From assembly GCF_900129865.1 (NCBI RefSeq), contig NZ_FQXD01000007.1:33155-97154 (forward strand): a stretch of DNA of 64,000 nt, written 5' to 3'. The notes beneath the pieces are model-generated. The model made no database searches, was not told the DNA's origin, and saw nothing but the letters and a program-made list of their open reading frames with translations. The first letter of the stretch is position 1, and each line of letters starts with the position of its first letter. The position numbers and the translations under genes are program-made. Origin of the DNA: Virgibacillus chiguensis. Its GTDB lineage: Bacteria > Bacillota > Bacilli > Bacillales > Amphibacillaceae. This document shows positions 44,824 through 54,226 of the stretch, piece after piece.

Positions 44824-45097
44824 AAGAACAAAGGCTCGGGGCGCCCGGTTAGCAACGTAGCGAGTGGAACGAAGCAACGAAAGTTTTAGGAATCATGCTC
44901 CTGCAACAGGAGTGTGCCGGCGATCTCCGGCAAGCCCAACTTTAGTCGGCCTTCCTATTTAGGGCGAACCGATGATGACTTAGCGTAGGGCAAGGGCAAT
45001 GGAGTGAAGTCGACTAGTTGCTGGGCGCTGAAACCGGACGTAGCTATTTAACTTAGTAAGTTTATCTACAGCTGCAAAATTTAATAATTTCCTAGAC
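44824..45097 (+). repeat. Dispersed 265-bp structured repeat, copy 3
   Basis: It begins AAAGAACAAAGGCTCGGGGC and ends AATAATTTCCTAGAC. It is nearly co-linear with copy 2 (17567-17832), including the CTCCTGCAACAGGAG hairpin, GGCAAGCCC, AGTCGGCCTTCCTATTTAG and CTAGTTGCTGGGCGCTG. A few small insertions distinguish it (GGGCAAGGGCAATGGAG). Confidence 0.9.
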
Positions 45098-45129
45098 AAC
45101 TAAAAAGTCGGTAAGACCTCTAACATGCC

Positions 45130-45855
45130 TCACCGACTTTCATTCATTGTAATATCATATTTAAATTTATCACTACGATACAGTATTTTCGTATATTCCA
45201 ATACTTTTTGTGTTTGTACATCAATGCAATCCGTTTCTAGTACAATAAGAGGAACCATACTACCGCATGAAAACAATTTTTGTTCATAGGAAGTTGGAAA
45301 CGTAATACTTAATAAAGACTGCTTACTTGTAAATGCTTCATATCCCAATTGTCGATAGTACGCAAACATAGATAATATTAGCGGACCTTCTTGAGCAATG
45401 TTTGGAAATTGCTGCTGATTAACGTACGATTGATGAATAGCTATTGGTTCGTCATCAATGAATCGCACGCGCCCAATTTTATAAATCTCTGCTTCACTGC
45501 TAGCCCGTAACGCGTCGTACACTTTACTATCGTAGCTGATTTTTGTGCAATACATATTTTTCGTTGTCAATCGATAACCAGCACGCTGCATCTTTTCGGT
45601 AAAACTGCTGTTTCCTGTCAAATGTAATTGAATTGGTTTGGCTGTTTCTTTTAAAAAACGCCCCTTACCTTGTATAGAGTAAATATATCCACGAGCCTCT
45701 AATGTTGTTAATGCATTTCTAGCAGTAATGCGCGGCACGTTATACTGATCTGCAAGTTTATTTTCTGATAAGAGCTTTTCCCCAGGCTTCATCGCCTTCG
45801 TAATAATTTTCTCCATTATATCGTCAATAATTTGCGTTTCTTTATCTATCGGCAT
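45130..45855 (-). CDS. phnF: GntR/UTRA regulator of the phn operon (PhnF)
   Basis: A 241-residue GntR regulator of the HutC subfamily. Winged HTH at residues 5-70 (SENKLADQYNVPRITARNAL, then GKGRFL) and a UTRA domain from about 90. Its place directly upstream of the C-P lyase genes, on the same strand, matches PhnF. Tandem repeats and a dispersed element (670 bp) lie between it and phnG, so the structural genes probably start from their own promoter. GGGAGGT precedes the ATG. Confidence 0.88.
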   Translation of the reverse strand: MPIDKETQIIDDIMEKIITKAMKPGEKLLSENKLADQYNVPRITARNALTTLEARGYIYSIQGKGRFLKETAKPIQLHLTGNSSFTEKMQRAGYRLTTKNMYCTKISYDSKVYDALRASSEAEIYKIGRVRFIDDEPIAIHQSYVNQQQFPNIAQEGPLILSMFAYYRQLGYEAFTSKQSLLSITFPTSYEQKLFSCGSMVPLIVLETDCIDVQTQKVLEYTKILYRSDKFKYDITMNESR

Positions 45856-46117
45856 GTAAATACCTCCCTACCAACTATGTCAACATATTTGTAATCCTCT
45901 CATATTGTCTCTTTCATTATGTTTTGAATCGCCTCTTTCCATTAACGGAGCCTTCTTCTTCCACATTCATTGTTAGGCAACGAACAAAGGAATTAGCTAC
46001 TGTTATCTTTCTTCAACATACTGAAGCGACTTTAGAGGATAAAATCAATTCATGTGCCACTGCATATAAAGTCCTATATAATAATGAAAAGAGCCATTTT
46101 ACTGCGAGGGAAAACGA

Positions 46118-47764
46118 ATGAAAAAACGATCTCCCATCAAACAAGGCAGAGCCATGAAGCTGCAAACCTCGATTACATTGTTAATTATTTTCATTGTTTC
46201 ATTGTCTGTCATTATCATGAACGGGTTTTTTAGTAAGTATATCACAGAAAATACAAAAGATACGATTTCCCAAAGGTTATACACTATATCTCGCCTCGTT
46301 GCACAGTCTGACCTTGTGATAGAGGGTTTGCAAAACGAAAAGCAACGAGCTAATATTCAGGAATATGCGAATGAATTAAAAGCGTTATCAAATATCGGTT
46401 TTCTGGTCGTTCTAGATATGAATCTAATTCGCTTATCCCACCCTATCCCATCTGAAGTTGGAAAATCTTTTTACAACCGAGAAGACGCTAAACCTTCACT
46501 TGGAGGACAAGAATATACTTCCATTGAAAAAGGACCACTCGGGCTAGGTATGCGTGTGTTTACGCCAATTAAGAATGAACAAAACAAACAAATCGGCGTC
46601 GTTGTAGCCGGATTATCAATGGATAAAGTGGAAGATCAAATTGAAGAAGGGCAGCGCATGATTCTATTAGGAGCTATTTTCCAACTTCTGCTCGGTGTAA
46701 TTGGCGCCTACTTCATTAGTAAATACGTAAAAAAAATATTGTTCGGAATGGAGCCTGTAGAAATTGCTCAGTTAACGAAGGAACGTGACACGATGTTAGA
46801 GTCTGTCAAAGAAGGGATTTTAGTAGTCAATCAGTCTGGTGAAATTACACGCGTTAACCAACAAGCATTAAAACTTATGGCGTTAACAGAAGAATTGGAA
46901 TTAATCGGTCGACCTGTAAGAAATTATATGCCTACATTACAACAGACCATTCAGACAGGAATAGCTTCCGAGAATGGAGAAGCCCTCTTTTACGGAAAAA
47001 AAATATTATTAAACTGTTCTCCCATTTATATTGACGACAAAATTGTAGGCGGCATCGCTACTTTTCGGGATAAAACAGAGGTGCAGAAACTATTGGATGA
47101 GATGGTAGGAATTAAAAACTATACAGAGGCTTTACGAGCGCAATCCCATGAATTCAAGAACAAGTTACATGTTATTTTAGGCATGCTTCATTTAAAAGAA
47201 TATAAAGAATTAGAAACGATGATTCCGAGTATGGTAGATCAATTTGAGGAAGAAGTTGGCTATATTTTGCAAAGATTGAAACATCCAGCATTAGCAGGGT
47301 TTTTAATCGGAAAAATGAGCAAAGCAAGAGAAAGTAATATCACCTTTGAATTAGAAGAAAGCAGCTTTCTAAAAGAGGAATTTACTGCACCAATCGTCCA
47401 TGAATTAATTACTATTTTAGGAAGTTTAATCGAAAATGGTTTTGAAGCAGTTTTAGCAGCCAATAGCAAACATAAAACCGTTAAACTTTTCCTTTATTCC
47501 AAAGATCAAACCATTCATATTAAAATAGAAGATAATGGACCAGGAATAGCAAAGAATCATCTCAACAATCTTTTTGATAAACAATTTTCCACGAAAGGAG
47601 GGGATCGAGGCTATGGACTGTTTCTTACATATCAAACTGTGCAAAAACTTCAAGGTAAGATAAACGTTTCAACTAGGGCAGGAAACGGAACTGTATTTAA
47701 CATTACACTAGCAATACCAATGGTGAGGGATGACAATGATCAACGTACTAATCGTAGAAGATGA
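46118..47764 (+). CDS. CitA/DcuS-family sensor histidine kinase (MalK/CitS-like)
   Basis: A 548-residue sensor for di- or tricarboxylates. Two transmembrane helices (about 18-38 and 182-202) enclose an extracytoplasmic PAS-like (sCache) domain with the IGFLVVLDMNLIRLSHP stretch typical of citrate/malate sensors. A cytoplasmic PAS domain (about 225-325) follows. The SpoOB-type dimerisation helix carries His344 (RAQSHEFKNKLH), and the HATPase has EDNGPGIA and GYGLFL. It overlaps the response regulator gene by 29 bases. Confidence 0.92.
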   Translation: MKKRSPIKQGRAMKLQTSITLLIIFIVSLSVIIMNGFFSKYITENTKDTISQRLYTISRLVAQSDLVIEGLQNEKQRANIQEYANELKALSNIGFLVVLDMNLIRLSHPIPSEVGKSFYNREDAKPSLGGQEYTSIEKGPLGLGMRVFTPIKNEQNKQIGVVVAGLSMDKVEDQIEEGQRMILLGAIFQLLLGVIGAYFISKYVKKILFGMEPVEIAQLTKERDTMLESVKEGILVVNQSGEITRVNQQALKLMALTEELELIGRPVRNYMPTLQQTIQTGIASENGEALFYGKKILLNCSPIYIDDKIVGGIATFRDKTEVQKLLDEMVGIKNYTEALRAQSHEFKNKLHVILGMLHLKEYKELETMIPSMVDQFEEEVGYILQRLKHPALAGFLIGKMSKARESNITFELEESSFLKEEFTAPIVHELITILGSLIENGFEAVLAANSKHKTVKLFLYSKDQTIHIKIEDNGPGIAKNHLNNLFDKQFSTKGGDRGYGLFLTYQTVQKLQGKINVSTRAGNGTVFNITLAIPMVRDDNDQRTNRRR

Positions 47765-48452
47765 TGCTATGGTATCTCATATTAACGCTATATACTTAAA
47801 CCAAATAGAAGGTTTTCACCTTGAAGGGCAGGTCGCATCTGTAGCTGAAGCGAGGGACGTTATTAAACAGCAACCGATAGATCTCATTTTGCTCGATATT
47901 TATATGCCGCAACAAACAGGGCTTGAATTATTGAGCTATATTCGTAAATATGAAAAAGGCATTGATGTGATTATCATTTCAGCAGCATCGGATACGGATA
48001 GCATTCAGTATGCTTTACAAAATGGGGTGTCTGATTACATTATTAAACCTTTTCAATTTGAGCGATTTCAGCATGCGCTCTTAAGCTATCAAGAAAAACA
48101 ACGAATCGTAAAAGAAAAAAAGCAACTGAGCCAATCGGAATTAGATCAATTACTTGGAGGGGATTTGCCTGAAAGAGATAATGAACAGCCTGCGTTACCA
48201 AAAGGGTTAGCTCCAGAAACGCTGTCGCAAATATGGGATTGTACGCAAAATTTTGGCGATAATGGATTTTCAACCGAACAATTAGCTAATGAAGTTGGCA
48301 TGTCACGAATTTCTATTCGTAAATATCTATCTTTTTTGAAACAGCAACATGTTATTACATCATATATTGCCTATGGCAATGTCGGACGACCATTAACCAT
48401 GTATAAATGCTTGCCACATCGACAAGCTTTGATTGCAACATACTTAGAATAA
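47736..48452 (+). CDS. CitB/DcuR-family response regulator (MalR-like)
   Basis: A 238-residue regulator. The receiver domain has VEDDAM and phospho-acceptor Asp54 (LLLDIYMP), with K near residue 105 (IIKPFQ). The C-terminal winged helix carries FSTEQLANEVGMSRISIRKYLSFL. The ATG at 47736 was chosen because GGTGAGG lies seven bases upstream; the in-frame ATG six bases earlier is too close to it. Paired with the preceding kinase; the convergent dicarboxylate carrier is the probable target, as MalK/MalR controls YflS and MaeN in B. subtilis. Confidence 0.92.
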   Translation: MINVLIVEDDAMVSHINAIYLNQIEGFHLEGQVASVAEARDVIKQQPIDLILLDIYMPQQTGLELLSYIRKYEKGIDVIIISAASDTDSIQYALQNGVSDYIIKPFQFERFQHALLSYQEKQRIVKEKKQLSQSELDQLLGGDLPERDNEQPALPKGLAPETLSQIWDCTQNFGDNGFSTEQLANEVGMSRISIRKYLSFLKQQHVITSYIAYGNVGRPLTMYKCLPHRQALIATYLE

Positions 48453-48552
48453 GCTTACATCATAGGAGAACAACCCTGTAATAAAGCAACATAAGATGAG
48501 GATAAACATATTACGCACGCACCGAATTTCCGTTGGAGGTTTATTTTAGCAG

Positions 48553-48590
48553 GAAAACAAAGTCTTATGGCGAAAGACTTTGTTTTCTTA
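48553..48590. terminator. Bidirectional terminator between the two-component system and the DASS carrier
   Basis: GAAAACAAAGTCTT and AAGACTTTGTTTTC form a perfect 14-bp stem with a 7-nt loop, carrying T and A runs in the stem ends. The right side merges into a copy of the TTCTTATACTA motif. Confidence 0.85.
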
Positions 48591-48676
48591 TACTACAGAC
48601 CTTTCAACTATTATACTTTCCCCGAACAAGGTGAAATTTACCGATTCGTTACACCTTCAGAAACACTTCCCATTGT

Positions 48677-50131
48677 TTACAATAATCCGACCCATTGCCA
48701 ATACGTTGCACTAAATAAGATAATGAAAAGATAACCGATTACCGTTATTGGTATACCAGATTTTAATAATTGTTTTGTTGTAAAGGTTTCTGTTCCATAT
48801 GCAAGCATATTTTGTGGTGCGTTCACAGGAAGTAAGAAACCGAAACTAATTACGAATTGCATGATGAGCACAAGTCCAGGTCCATTGAATGATGTCGATT
48901 CCATGCCTGTTACTAGTGCAATAACAATTGGGATTAACGCAGATGCCAAACTGGTTGCACTCGCAAATCCTAAATGAATGAGAATATTAAATAATGCTAA
49001 GATAGCTACAATAGCTACAATTGACATGCCAGCTAACCCCATTGCTTCAAATGTGTTAGAAGATAACCATGTAGCTGCTTCTGTGCTTAATAACACCATT
49101 CCGAGTGATATTCCGGTTGCGAATACGACCAACGTTCCCCAAGGAATCTTTGCTTGCACTTCTTTCCACGTAAAGATACCTACTTTAGGAAGTAGCATGA
49201 TCGCAACAGCAATAATGGTAACTGTGGTTGAATCTAGCGGATGAAAGATGCCTTCCGTAGACCATAAGAACAACAATGCAACGGAAATAGATATTAATCG
49301 CCACTCATTTGGCTTCATTTTCCCTAACGCTTGAAGCTGAGATTGAATGCTATCGCCACCAGCAAGGTTCGTTTCTTCTGGTTTGATCAGCTTTGTCATG
49401 ACGAAAAACAACATGACAGACATTAATATTGACCATGGAGCAGCATACATGAACCATTTCCCCCAAGCTACATCCATACCAAATTCCGATTGCATAAATC
49501 CTAACGCTACCATATTTTGCGCAGCAGCTGTTTTAATTCCAACATTCCAGATGGAAATGGACTGAACAGCAGTAATAACTAATAATGCCGCAAGCTTACT
49601 CTGCTTTGTTAAACCAAATGCGGCGACGATTCCTAATAATATTGGAATAATAGTACCTGCTCGCGCTGTCGCACTTGGAACAAATAATGCAAGTACAAAG
49701 CTTACAGTAATCGTTCCTATTACTAAACGGCTTGGTTTGGTACCTATTTTAGACATAATAAACAACGCAATTCGCTTGTGTAGTCCTGTAATCTCCATAG
49801 CAGCCGCCAAAAATAGCGCTCCTGCAACTAGCCCCACAGCTGTTGAGCTAAAACCTCCAATTGCCATTCCTAAGGCTTCTTTTGTCCCGTACATGATGGT
49901 GGGATCTTCTATGGTAGGAGATAACCCAACTAAGACAGCTAACCAACTAATAATCATTACTGCACTTACCGGATAAGGCACTGCTTCTGTCACCCACAAA
50001 ACGACCGCAAACGCCAAAACTGCAAGCACCCTTTGCCCGACAAGCGGAAGTGAATCAGGGTTTGGTAATAATAAAATAATGAATAAGACAAGAAAAGCTA
50101 AACCAATACCAATCCAATTTTTCCGGTTCAT
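48677..50131 (-). CDS. DASS (SLC13) family di/tricarboxylate carrier (YflS/CitT-like)
   Basis: A 484-residue transporter with about 12 helices. The DASS substrate-binding signature in the first half is VPSATARAGTI, in the exchanger-like (CitT/TtdT) form; the second repeat has GFASATSLASALIP and the end VNAPQNMLAYGT. The MNRKNW start has GGGAGAGGG upstream; a longer frame to 50185 lacks one. Import of malate or related acids, under control of the convergent MalK/MalR-like pair, is inferred from neighbours. Confidence 0.87.
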   Translation of the reverse strand: MNRKNWIGIGLAFLVLFIILLLPNPDSLPLVGQRVLAVLAFAVVLWVTEAVPYPVSAVMIISWLAVLVGLSPTIEDPTIMYGTKEALGMAIGGFSSTAVGLVAGALFLAAAMEITGLHKRIALFIMSKIGTKPSRLVIGTITVSFVLALFVPSATARAGTIIPILLGIVAAFGLTKQSKLAALLVITAVQSISIWNVGIKTAAAQNMVALGFMQSEFGMDVAWGKWFMYAAPWSILMSVMLFFVMTKLIKPEETNLAGGDSIQSQLQALGKMKPNEWRLISISVALLFLWSTEGIFHPLDSTTVTIIAVAIMLLPKVGIFTWKEVQAKIPWGTLVVFATGISLGMVLLSTEAATWLSSNTFEAMGLAGMSIVAIVAILALFNILIHLGFASATSLASALIPIVIALVTGMESTSFNGPGLVLIMQFVISFGFLLPVNAPQNMLAYGTETFTTKQLLKSGIPITVIGYLFIILFSATYWQWVGLL

Positions 50132-50262
50132 AATACCCTCTCCCTTCTTCTTTATCACCTTTATTGTAAGACATTTCACCCACATGTAAGCGATGACCTT
50201 TGTTGCGAAACACTTTAATTAGTTACATAATTCACATTCTATTCAAACTTTTATATAGCGCA

Positions 50263-50300
50263 AATAACCTAACAGCACCATGAATCACTGTTAGGTTATT
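50263..50300. terminator. Hairpin after the TraB-family gene
   Basis: AATAACCTAACAG and CTGTTAGGTTATT form a perfect 13-bp stem, 85 bp beyond the TraB stop. No clear T run follows on either strand. Confidence 0.55.
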
Positions 50301-50384
50301 ATGAACACTATTATAAACCTAGCTATATTGACTGAATTAGTTAATGAAAACGCAGCTAATCGTACTTTTAGGTAAGGGCTATCG

Positions 50385-51551
50385 TTATAAATTTTCCAAA
50401 AACACACGAATGACGTCAACGCCGCCAATAAATGTACCTAAAGAGCTACCGAGATTAGCTAGTACTACAATCAGTAACACCCTCGTCACTTTATTACGCC
50501 AAAACCCTTTAATCGTAAATACATCTTCAGACAAATTCTCAAAATCACGAACATGCGGTCTTTTTACATATGCTTGCACGAAGCCAGCAAACCAGCCCGC
50601 TGCAAGTAAAGGATTTAAAGAAGTGATCGGAGCAACGAGTAATGCCGTTAAAATAGTAAGCGGATGCCCTAACGCAATCAATGCACCGAATGCTGATAAT
50701 CCGCCATTCCAGATGGCCCAGCTTACTGTTTGTTCCCAACCAGCTTGTGGATTAGCATAAAACGTATACGCAATAATTGCCAAAATAAGGATCGGAATCG
50801 ACCAACCGATAATTTTAGGCAGTTTTGATTTAGGAGGCAACTCTCGTAGTTTATTTAAATTATGATCCTTTTGTATTTGTTCCTTTATCCCCGGTACATG
50901 AGCGGCACCAAGCACAGCAACGACCTTTTCCCCGGGTGCATCTTTAATTTTTTGCGCTAAATATTGATCTCTTTCATCGATAAGCGGTTTCTTTAACTTT
51001 GGGAACGTGTCTGTAAACTCTTGCAACACCGTATGAATCGTGTCTTGTTGCTTCATTTTTTCTAATTCTTCCTCAGAAATTGTCTCTTTACTAAAAATGC
51101 TCGCAATCACTTGCGTTAACAACATCGCTTTTCCTTTTAATCCAATATTATTCCATATTCTTGCAAAGGTGATTTGTATATTACGATCTGCTAACACAAG
51201 TTCTGCATTTGCTTCTTGTGCAGAATCAATCCCTTGAATCATTTCTTGGCCAGGGTTAATACCAAACTGCTTTGCCATTCGTTTTTGAAAAGATGAGATG
51301 GCTAAATTCATTAACAATAAAGAAGCTTTCTTCTCTTTTATCACTTTAAATATATCCATGTTTTTCCACTTGTTATCATCTTTGATGGATTGATACCGTT
51401 GTTCATCAAGCTCTACACATACTGTATCTGGTTTTTCGGCTTCAATTACTTCTTTTACTTGTTCCGCACTATGTTTAGAAACATGAGCCGTTCCAATTAG
51501 AATATATTCCTTATCGTTCAAATATATCCGTGTAACATTGTCCTCTGTCAT
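50385..51551 (-). CDS. TraB/PrgY-family membrane protein
   Basis: A 388-residue TraB-family protein, related to the Enterococcus pheromone-shutdown proteins TraB/PrgY and to TIKI-type metalloproteases. The soluble N-terminal domain has GTAHVSKHSAEQV at the start and LGAAHVPGI before the membrane part, the two conserved GxxH motifs thought to form the active site, with CVELDEQRY between them. The C-terminal third has four hydrophobic helices. Its real substrate in this organism is unknown. It is monocistronic. Confidence 0.87.
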   Translation of the reverse strand: MTEDNVTRIYLNDKEYILIGTAHVSKHSAEQVKEVIEAEKPDTVCVELDEQRYQSIKDDNKWKNMDIFKVIKEKKASLLLMNLAISSFQKRMAKQFGINPGQEMIQGIDSAQEANAELVLADRNIQITFARIWNNIGLKGKAMLLTQVIASIFSKETISEEELEKMKQQDTIHTVLQEFTDTFPKLKKPLIDERDQYLAQKIKDAPGEKVVAVLGAAHVPGIKEQIQKDHNLNKLRELPPKSKLPKIIGWSIPILILAIIAYTFYANPQAGWEQTVSWAIWNGGLSAFGALIALGHPLTILTALLVAPITSLNPLLAAGWFAGFVQAYVKRPHVRDFENLSEDVFTIKGFWRNKVTRVLLIVVLANLGSSLGTFIGGVDVIRVFLENL

Positions 51552-51781
51552 ATATTCCCTTCCTTTACTCCCAACATGTAAACTAATTTTATTATACGTG
51601 AATTATACCTTTATTGGAAGTTCAAGGGAAATCGATTTATTCCATAAAAATTTGGTGAAATTACATCATAATGCTTAAAACTCACAGTTTATTAGAAAAA
51701 TGACACTTTTTTGATCATATGTAACAGAATATAAAATCAAAACAGAAATACAACTTAGGTAGCTACGTATATGCAATAAAA

Positions 51782-51893
51782 CAGTGGATATACACTTAAC
51801 TTCCATGATGGTTTTTATAGTACAAAGTAAGCAACTTACTATTGCCGAAGAAGTTAAGATTTCCGTCTTTAGCAACGAAGTGTATATCCACTG
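51782..51893. repeat. Nested inverted-repeat element, 112 bp
   Basis: The outer arms CAGTGGATATACACTT (51782) and AAGTGTATATCCACTG (51878) are a perfect 16-bp inverted repeat. Within it CTTAACTTC (51795) pairs with GAAGTTAAG (51850), and AGTAAG/CTTACT around CAA (51826-51840) forms a central hairpin. A frame of 119 codons across it is an artefact of the palindrome. No T tract is present. The element sits mid-gap in the 550 bp between traB and the PTS operon; the rest of this gap shows nothing. Confidence 0.8.
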
Positions 51894-52100
51894 AGAGCTA
51901 AAGGCAACAATTTTTTTAATCTTTTTCCAAATAAGAGACTGTATAAAAGGTAAAAAATGGCGTGCAGTCCTCACCAATAACAGACAGACTAATTCGTCTT
52001 TTTCATGGTACATCGCTACATTATAAAGTGACATAAGGAACTAGTTGTAGCCAACTATTTCACATAAAAAGATTCGAACTCCCATTTAAAACGCGAAGAC

Positions 52101-52907
52101 CTAAAACACATTCAATAACACACCAGCAATGGATACTACGATTAAAAATAACAGTACTTTAGTTGCACTCCATTTTCTCTTAGAGATCAAATACCAGCAA
52201 ACTAAAACGGCAATAAGAGGTAACAACTTAGGGAAAAATCCATCGAGCGTTTTTTGGAATTCTAATACTTCCTCACCATTTGGGATTTGTAAAATGGTAT
52301 TTAATTTTACAAAAGAGGCAGCTAAACCACCTACCACCATGACACCCAGTAAAGTGAATGCGCTTCTTAATCTTTCTGAGTTGGCTCCTAACAATTCATC
52401 AACAGCTTGAACTCCCATTTTATAACCACGCATATATAATAAATACGATACGGTTAAAATGATAGATAGATACCCTAGAATGTAAACAAAAACCCCTACC
52501 GGATTTCCATTAGCCGAAATTCCCATTCCTATAGATAGTAATATTGGAATGATAATACCCTGAATAATCGAATCACCCATTCCAGCAATTGGCCCCATTA
52601 ATCCAGTTTTGACACTATGAATCATCTCATCGTTAACTTCTTTGCCGTTAGCCCTTTCTTCTTCAATTGATGCTACAACACCATTCACTAAACTTCCTAC
52701 TTGTGGTTCGGTATTGTAAAAAGCCGTATGTCGTTCCAAAGCTTGCTTATAAGCTTCTGGATCATCTTTATATAATTTCTTTAAAATCGGTATCATGGAA
52801 TGTGCAAAACCATTTGCTTCTAATTTTTCAAAACTCATAGAAGATAAATGGAACATAGCCCAGCTTCTCCAACCTCTTTTTAAATCATTTTTATCTAATT
52901 TCGGCAT
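52101..52907 (-). CDS. Mannose-class PTS, EIID component
   Basis: A 268-residue EIID of the mannose/fructose/sorbose PTS family, part of the membrane channel with EIIC. A soluble N-terminal helical part (KRGWRSWAMFHLSSMSFEKL, then FYNTEPQVGSLVNGVVASIEEERA) with the family motifs precedes the glycine-rich GLMGPIAGMGDSI and C-terminal helices. It follows EIIC with a 1-bp gap. Last in the operon A-B-C-D. Confidence 0.93.
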   Translation of the reverse strand: MPKLDKNDLKRGWRSWAMFHLSSMSFEKLEANGFAHSMIPILKKLYKDDPEAYKQALERHTAFYNTEPQVGSLVNGVVASIEEERANGKEVNDEMIHSVKTGLMGPIAGMGDSIIQGIIIPILLSIGMGISANGNPVGVFVYILGYLSIILTVSYLLYMRGYKMGVQAVDELLGANSERLRSAFTLLGVMVVGGLAASFVKLNTILQIPNGEEVLEFQKTLDGFFPKLLPLIAVLVCWYLISKRKWSATKVLLFLIVVSIAGVLLNVF

Positions 52908-52908
52908 T

Positions 52909-53706
52909 TTATATCACCCCATCATCATCTGTTTCAATTTGTGATTGACCTAAGCTAAGAAAAACGATATAAGCTATTAATACACCAAACACTGTTAGCG
53001 CAATCATACTATCCGTAAAGAAAACGATAATGACAAATCCTGTGAGAAAGAAAATTAATTGTTTGTTTTCTTTTATAAGCAGATTCATTAATAAAGCTAT
53101 TCCTAAAGCAGGAAGTAGTCCACCCAACACGGTCATAATTTGAGTTACATCTTTTGGGATAATATCTAAAACTCTTGTTATAAATCCTTGTCCAAAATAA
53201 ACAGCAAGTGTTATAGGCACTACCCTAAGGACAAAGTTCAACAATTGTGGATATACGGCGTTGTTATATATAATCTTGGTTGCATTTCCTTCAGCGGCCG
53301 CTTTTTCCGTTCTTTTATTCCACACTGAATTTACAATCATCATTAAATTGTGCAGGATTAACCCTAGCGTTCCAATACCGACAGACAACGTAACAGCAAC
53401 GCCAGTATCTGCGTTTGATAAAAGACCAAGGGCTATCCCACCATATGCCGCATAAGTTATTTCTGAATTTTGTGTACCTCCTGTACTAATGGTTGCTATA
53501 AAAGCAGCCTGAACAGCTACACCTAGAATTATTCCGGTGGTAACATCTCCTAAAATAAGACCAATGATCAAACCTGCTACTAATGGTCTTCCTACAACGT
53601 AATAACCACCGGTAACACCCATTAACCAAGGAGATGATACAGATCCCAAATAACAAAATATACCTATCAACAATCCTTGTATTAATAATAGTAGATCCAT
53701 ATTCAT
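52909..53706 (-). CDS. Mannose-class PTS, EIIC component
   Basis: A 265-residue EIIC with about seven helices. LGSVSSPWLMGVTGGYYVVGRPLVAGLIIGLILGD is the typical N-terminal part, and FIATISTGGTQNSEITYAAYGGIALGL the conserved central loop. It pairs with EIID as the sugar translocator. It sits 18 bp after EIIB. Confidence 0.93.
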   Translation of the reverse strand: MNMDLLLLIQGLLIGIFCYLGSVSSPWLMGVTGGYYVVGRPLVAGLIIGLILGDVTTGIILGVAVQAAFIATISTGGTQNSEITYAAYGGIALGLLSNADTGVAVTLSVGIGTLGLILHNLMMIVNSVWNKRTEKAAAEGNATKIIYNNAVYPQLLNFVLRVVPITLAVYFGQGFITRVLDIIPKDVTQIMTVLGGLLPALGIALLMNLLIKENKQLIFFLTGFVIIVFFTDSMIALTVFGVLIAYIVFLSLGQSQIETDDDGVI

Positions 53707-53724
53707 CTTTCCTTCCGTTTAAAA

Positions 53725-54210
53725 TTAGAAGTTCTGTTTAACTTTCGACCATTTAACAGCTTTTTCATCTGGAATTAACTGAAATTGGATGGTCTTTCCA
53801 TGATTCTCTAAAAAATCAAAAGCCGATTTATCTTCTTCTGATATAGTTACATTTTTGGCTACTGTTTTTCCACCAGATAATGCACTAATTGGGCCAACAT
53901 TAATATCAGTCCCAAAATCACCACCTGATTCTACGATTTCTCGCAATGTTACAGGTGTTTTAACAATTAAAAAATAATTCTTTTTTGATTCTCTAGCTTT
54001 TTTAATTTTCTCTATACTTTCATTCACGGTAAATACGCCAACTTTAATTTCTGCTGGGGCTGCATTTGTAAATATCTTTTTTTGGATCGGGTCTTGAGCA
54101 ATGCTATCATTAACTATTAGAATTCCATTACAAGGCTTAAATCTAGACCATCTAGCTACTATTTGCCCATGTATAACTCGATCATCAATCCTAACTAATG
54201 TAATTGCCAT
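53725..54210 (-). CDS. Mannose-class PTS, EIIB component
   Basis: A 161-residue cytoplasmic EIIB. The phosphorylated His lies in RIDDRVIHGQIVARW (residue 14 from the chosen start). The ATG at 54210 is 9 bases after GGAG, while an ATG two codons upstream is only three bases from it, so the shorter start is preferred. It accepts phosphate from EIIA and passes it to the sugar. Confidence 0.92.
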   Translation of the reverse strand: MAITLVRIDDRVIHGQIVARWSRFKPCNGILIVNDSIAQDPIQKKIFTNAAPAEIKVGVFTVNESIEKIKKARESKKNYFLIVKTPVTLREIVESGGDFGTDINVGPISALSGGKTVAKNVTISEEDKSAFDFLENHGKTIQFQLIPDEKAVKWSKVKQNF

Positions 54211-54226
54211 TTTCATCTACTCCATT

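Noticed and set aside
44699..44824. Tandem-repeat frame as a real protein gene
   Set aside because: Any 21-bp repeat keeps its frame, and no ribosome binding site is present; kept as a repeat and a finding only.
51675..52034. 119-codon frame on the minus strand
   Set aside because: It runs across the nested inverted repeat, has no ribosome binding site and is rich in hydrophobic residues typical of AT-rich non-coding DNA.
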